Assembly: GCA_017880945.1 (NCBI GenBank)
Contig: JADGRM010000146.1
Location: forward strand, 1-5,729
Source: Gallionella sp.
Lineage (GTDB): Bacteria > Pseudomonadota > Gammaproteobacteria > Burkholderiales > Gallionellaceae
Length of the DNA: 5,729 bases
Direction of reading: 5' to 3'
Shown: piece after piece, positions 5,101-5,729 of the stretch
How positions within the stretch are numbered: the first letter of the stretch is position 1
Layout: each line of letters starts with the position of its first letter
Translations under genes and position numbers: made by a program
The notes under the pieces: generated by a model
What the model saw: only the letters and a program-made list of their open reading frames with translations
Databases searched by the model: none
Told to the model about the DNA's origin: nothing

Positions 5101-5729
5101 TTATTCTTTTGGCTGAAAGGGGAAATTTATTTCACGAAATTTACTGAACAACGACACATCCGGCGGCAAGGGCAACGGACTGGATTTCAGAATCGCGCGC
5201 TCCACCGCATTGTCATACGCAACATTGCCGCTGGATTTTTTCAACTCCGCCTTCAGCACCGTACCACCCGGCAACAGCGTCACCAAAAATACACCATGCG
5301 CATCATTCGCCACATCAGGAGGCATCACGACTTTGCTGCGTATCTTGTCCTGGATTTTCTTCCCGTACTCATCCACCACGCGGCCAATCGCCGCGGCTTG
5401 TTGCTCTGCAATGCGGGCATCGGAACTTTGCTCAGCAGGTTTTTGTGTGTCAGGCCTGGGCTTGACCCCTTCGGCGGGTCTCGGAGCAAGTTTCTTTTTT
5501 TCCGGCCTGGTCTCGACCGGCTTGGTCGCGACCTTCTTTTTATCCGGCATCACGATGTCAGGCTTGACTATCTTTTCCTGTGGCGGTGGCTACACGATCT
5601 CCTCGACCCTGGGATTGACGGGTGCTGCGACGACCTCCTCAGGCAAGCTCGGCCACAACTCCACATTCATCGTCGGGTTTGAAAGGGCCTGCCTGTTCCA
5701 ATTGAAGCCGAAATACAGCAGTGCGAAAA
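5101..5729 (-). pseudogene. tolA: tolA, 5' end outside window, interrupted by in-frame TAG
   Basis: TolA is the inner-membrane protein that transmits TolQR proton-motive-force energy to TolB and Pal. The 45 codons upstream of the stop include the end of the N-terminal membrane segment (FALLYFGFNW), then NVELWPSLPEE, a typical TolA juncture, and RVEEIV. A TAG at 5592-5590 follows, and the same frame continues with PPPQEKIVKPDIV for 162 codons to TAA at 5103-5101. The downstream part has a short Lys/Pro-rich linker (KKK, RPEKKK, KPRPD), a helix (ARIAEQQAAAIGRVVDEYGK), and the TolA C-terminal domain with GGTVLKAELKKSSGN and a PLPLPPD loop. A restart at GTG 5553 or ATG 5550 would give about 150 aa without a membrane anchor, and I see no good RBS for it. 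The interruption may be a real nonsense mutation, readthrough or a sequencing error. Family identity is firm; functional status is not. Confidence 0.85.
5590..5592 (-). other. tolA: In-frame amber codon in tolA
   Basis: The + strand bases CTA read TAG on the - strand, in frame with TolA-like sequence on both sides (EEIV before, PPPQEK after). No frameshift is needed to join the halves, so one base substitution explains it. CAG (Gln) to TAG by a single transition is the simplest origin. cpoB and queC in this window end in TAG, which argues against a genome-wide reassignment of this codon. Confidence 0.9.

Noticed and set aside
3824..5116. 430-codon open frame on the + strand covering all of tolB
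   Set aside because: It is the mirror frame of tolB. Its repeated PVRRK-type blocks are the reverse complement of the TolB WSPDGK propeller repeats, and it has no independent family signature. tolB has signal peptide, domains and RBS.

Overview
This window looks like a chromosomal core region of a Gram-negative bacterium, most likely a betaproteobacterium. The reasons are a Tol-Pal cell-envelope cluster, outer-membrane lipoprotein biogenesis, and the gene order tolA-tolB-pal-cpoB-queE-queC followed by tRNAs. I cannot fix the genus from sequence alone.

Layout. On the + strand, bases 1-276 hold the C-terminal end of an O-GlcNAc-transferase-like (SPINDLY/OGT family) protein that enters from the left edge. 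Bases 277-620 are a convergent gap with no convincing gene. Everything from about 621 to 5729 lies on the - strand. Read in transcription order (right to left) it is: tolA (5' end outside the window, broken by an in-frame TAG), tolB, pal, cpoB, queE, a 257-bp structured inverted-repeat element, queC, a perfect-consensus stable-RNA promoter, tRNA-Lys(TTT), tRNA-Thr(TGT), and a Rho-independent terminator.

How the genes work together. TolA, TolB, Pal and CpoB form the trans-envelope Tol-Pal machine, which constricts the outer membrane and coordinates peptidoglycan synthesis at division. QueE and QueC are consecutive enzymes of preQ0 (7-cyano-7-deazaguanine) synthesis, leading to queuosine in tRNA. 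The tol-pal genes are tightly packed (gaps of 5-25 bp) and queE starts 5 bp after cpoB, so they probably share one transcript. The Lys-Thr tRNA pair has its own strong promoter just after queC, with no visible terminator between them.

Main points of interest. (1) tolA carries a clean in-frame amber codon at 5590-5592, with recognisable TolA sequence in the same frame on both sides. (2) A MITE-like element with imperfect terminal inverted repeats (1600-1625 and 1832-1856) sits exactly between queE and queC. It contains an 82-codon ORF whose ATG overlaps the queE stop as TGATG. I did not find a wholly new multi-gene system here; the rest is well-known core biology.
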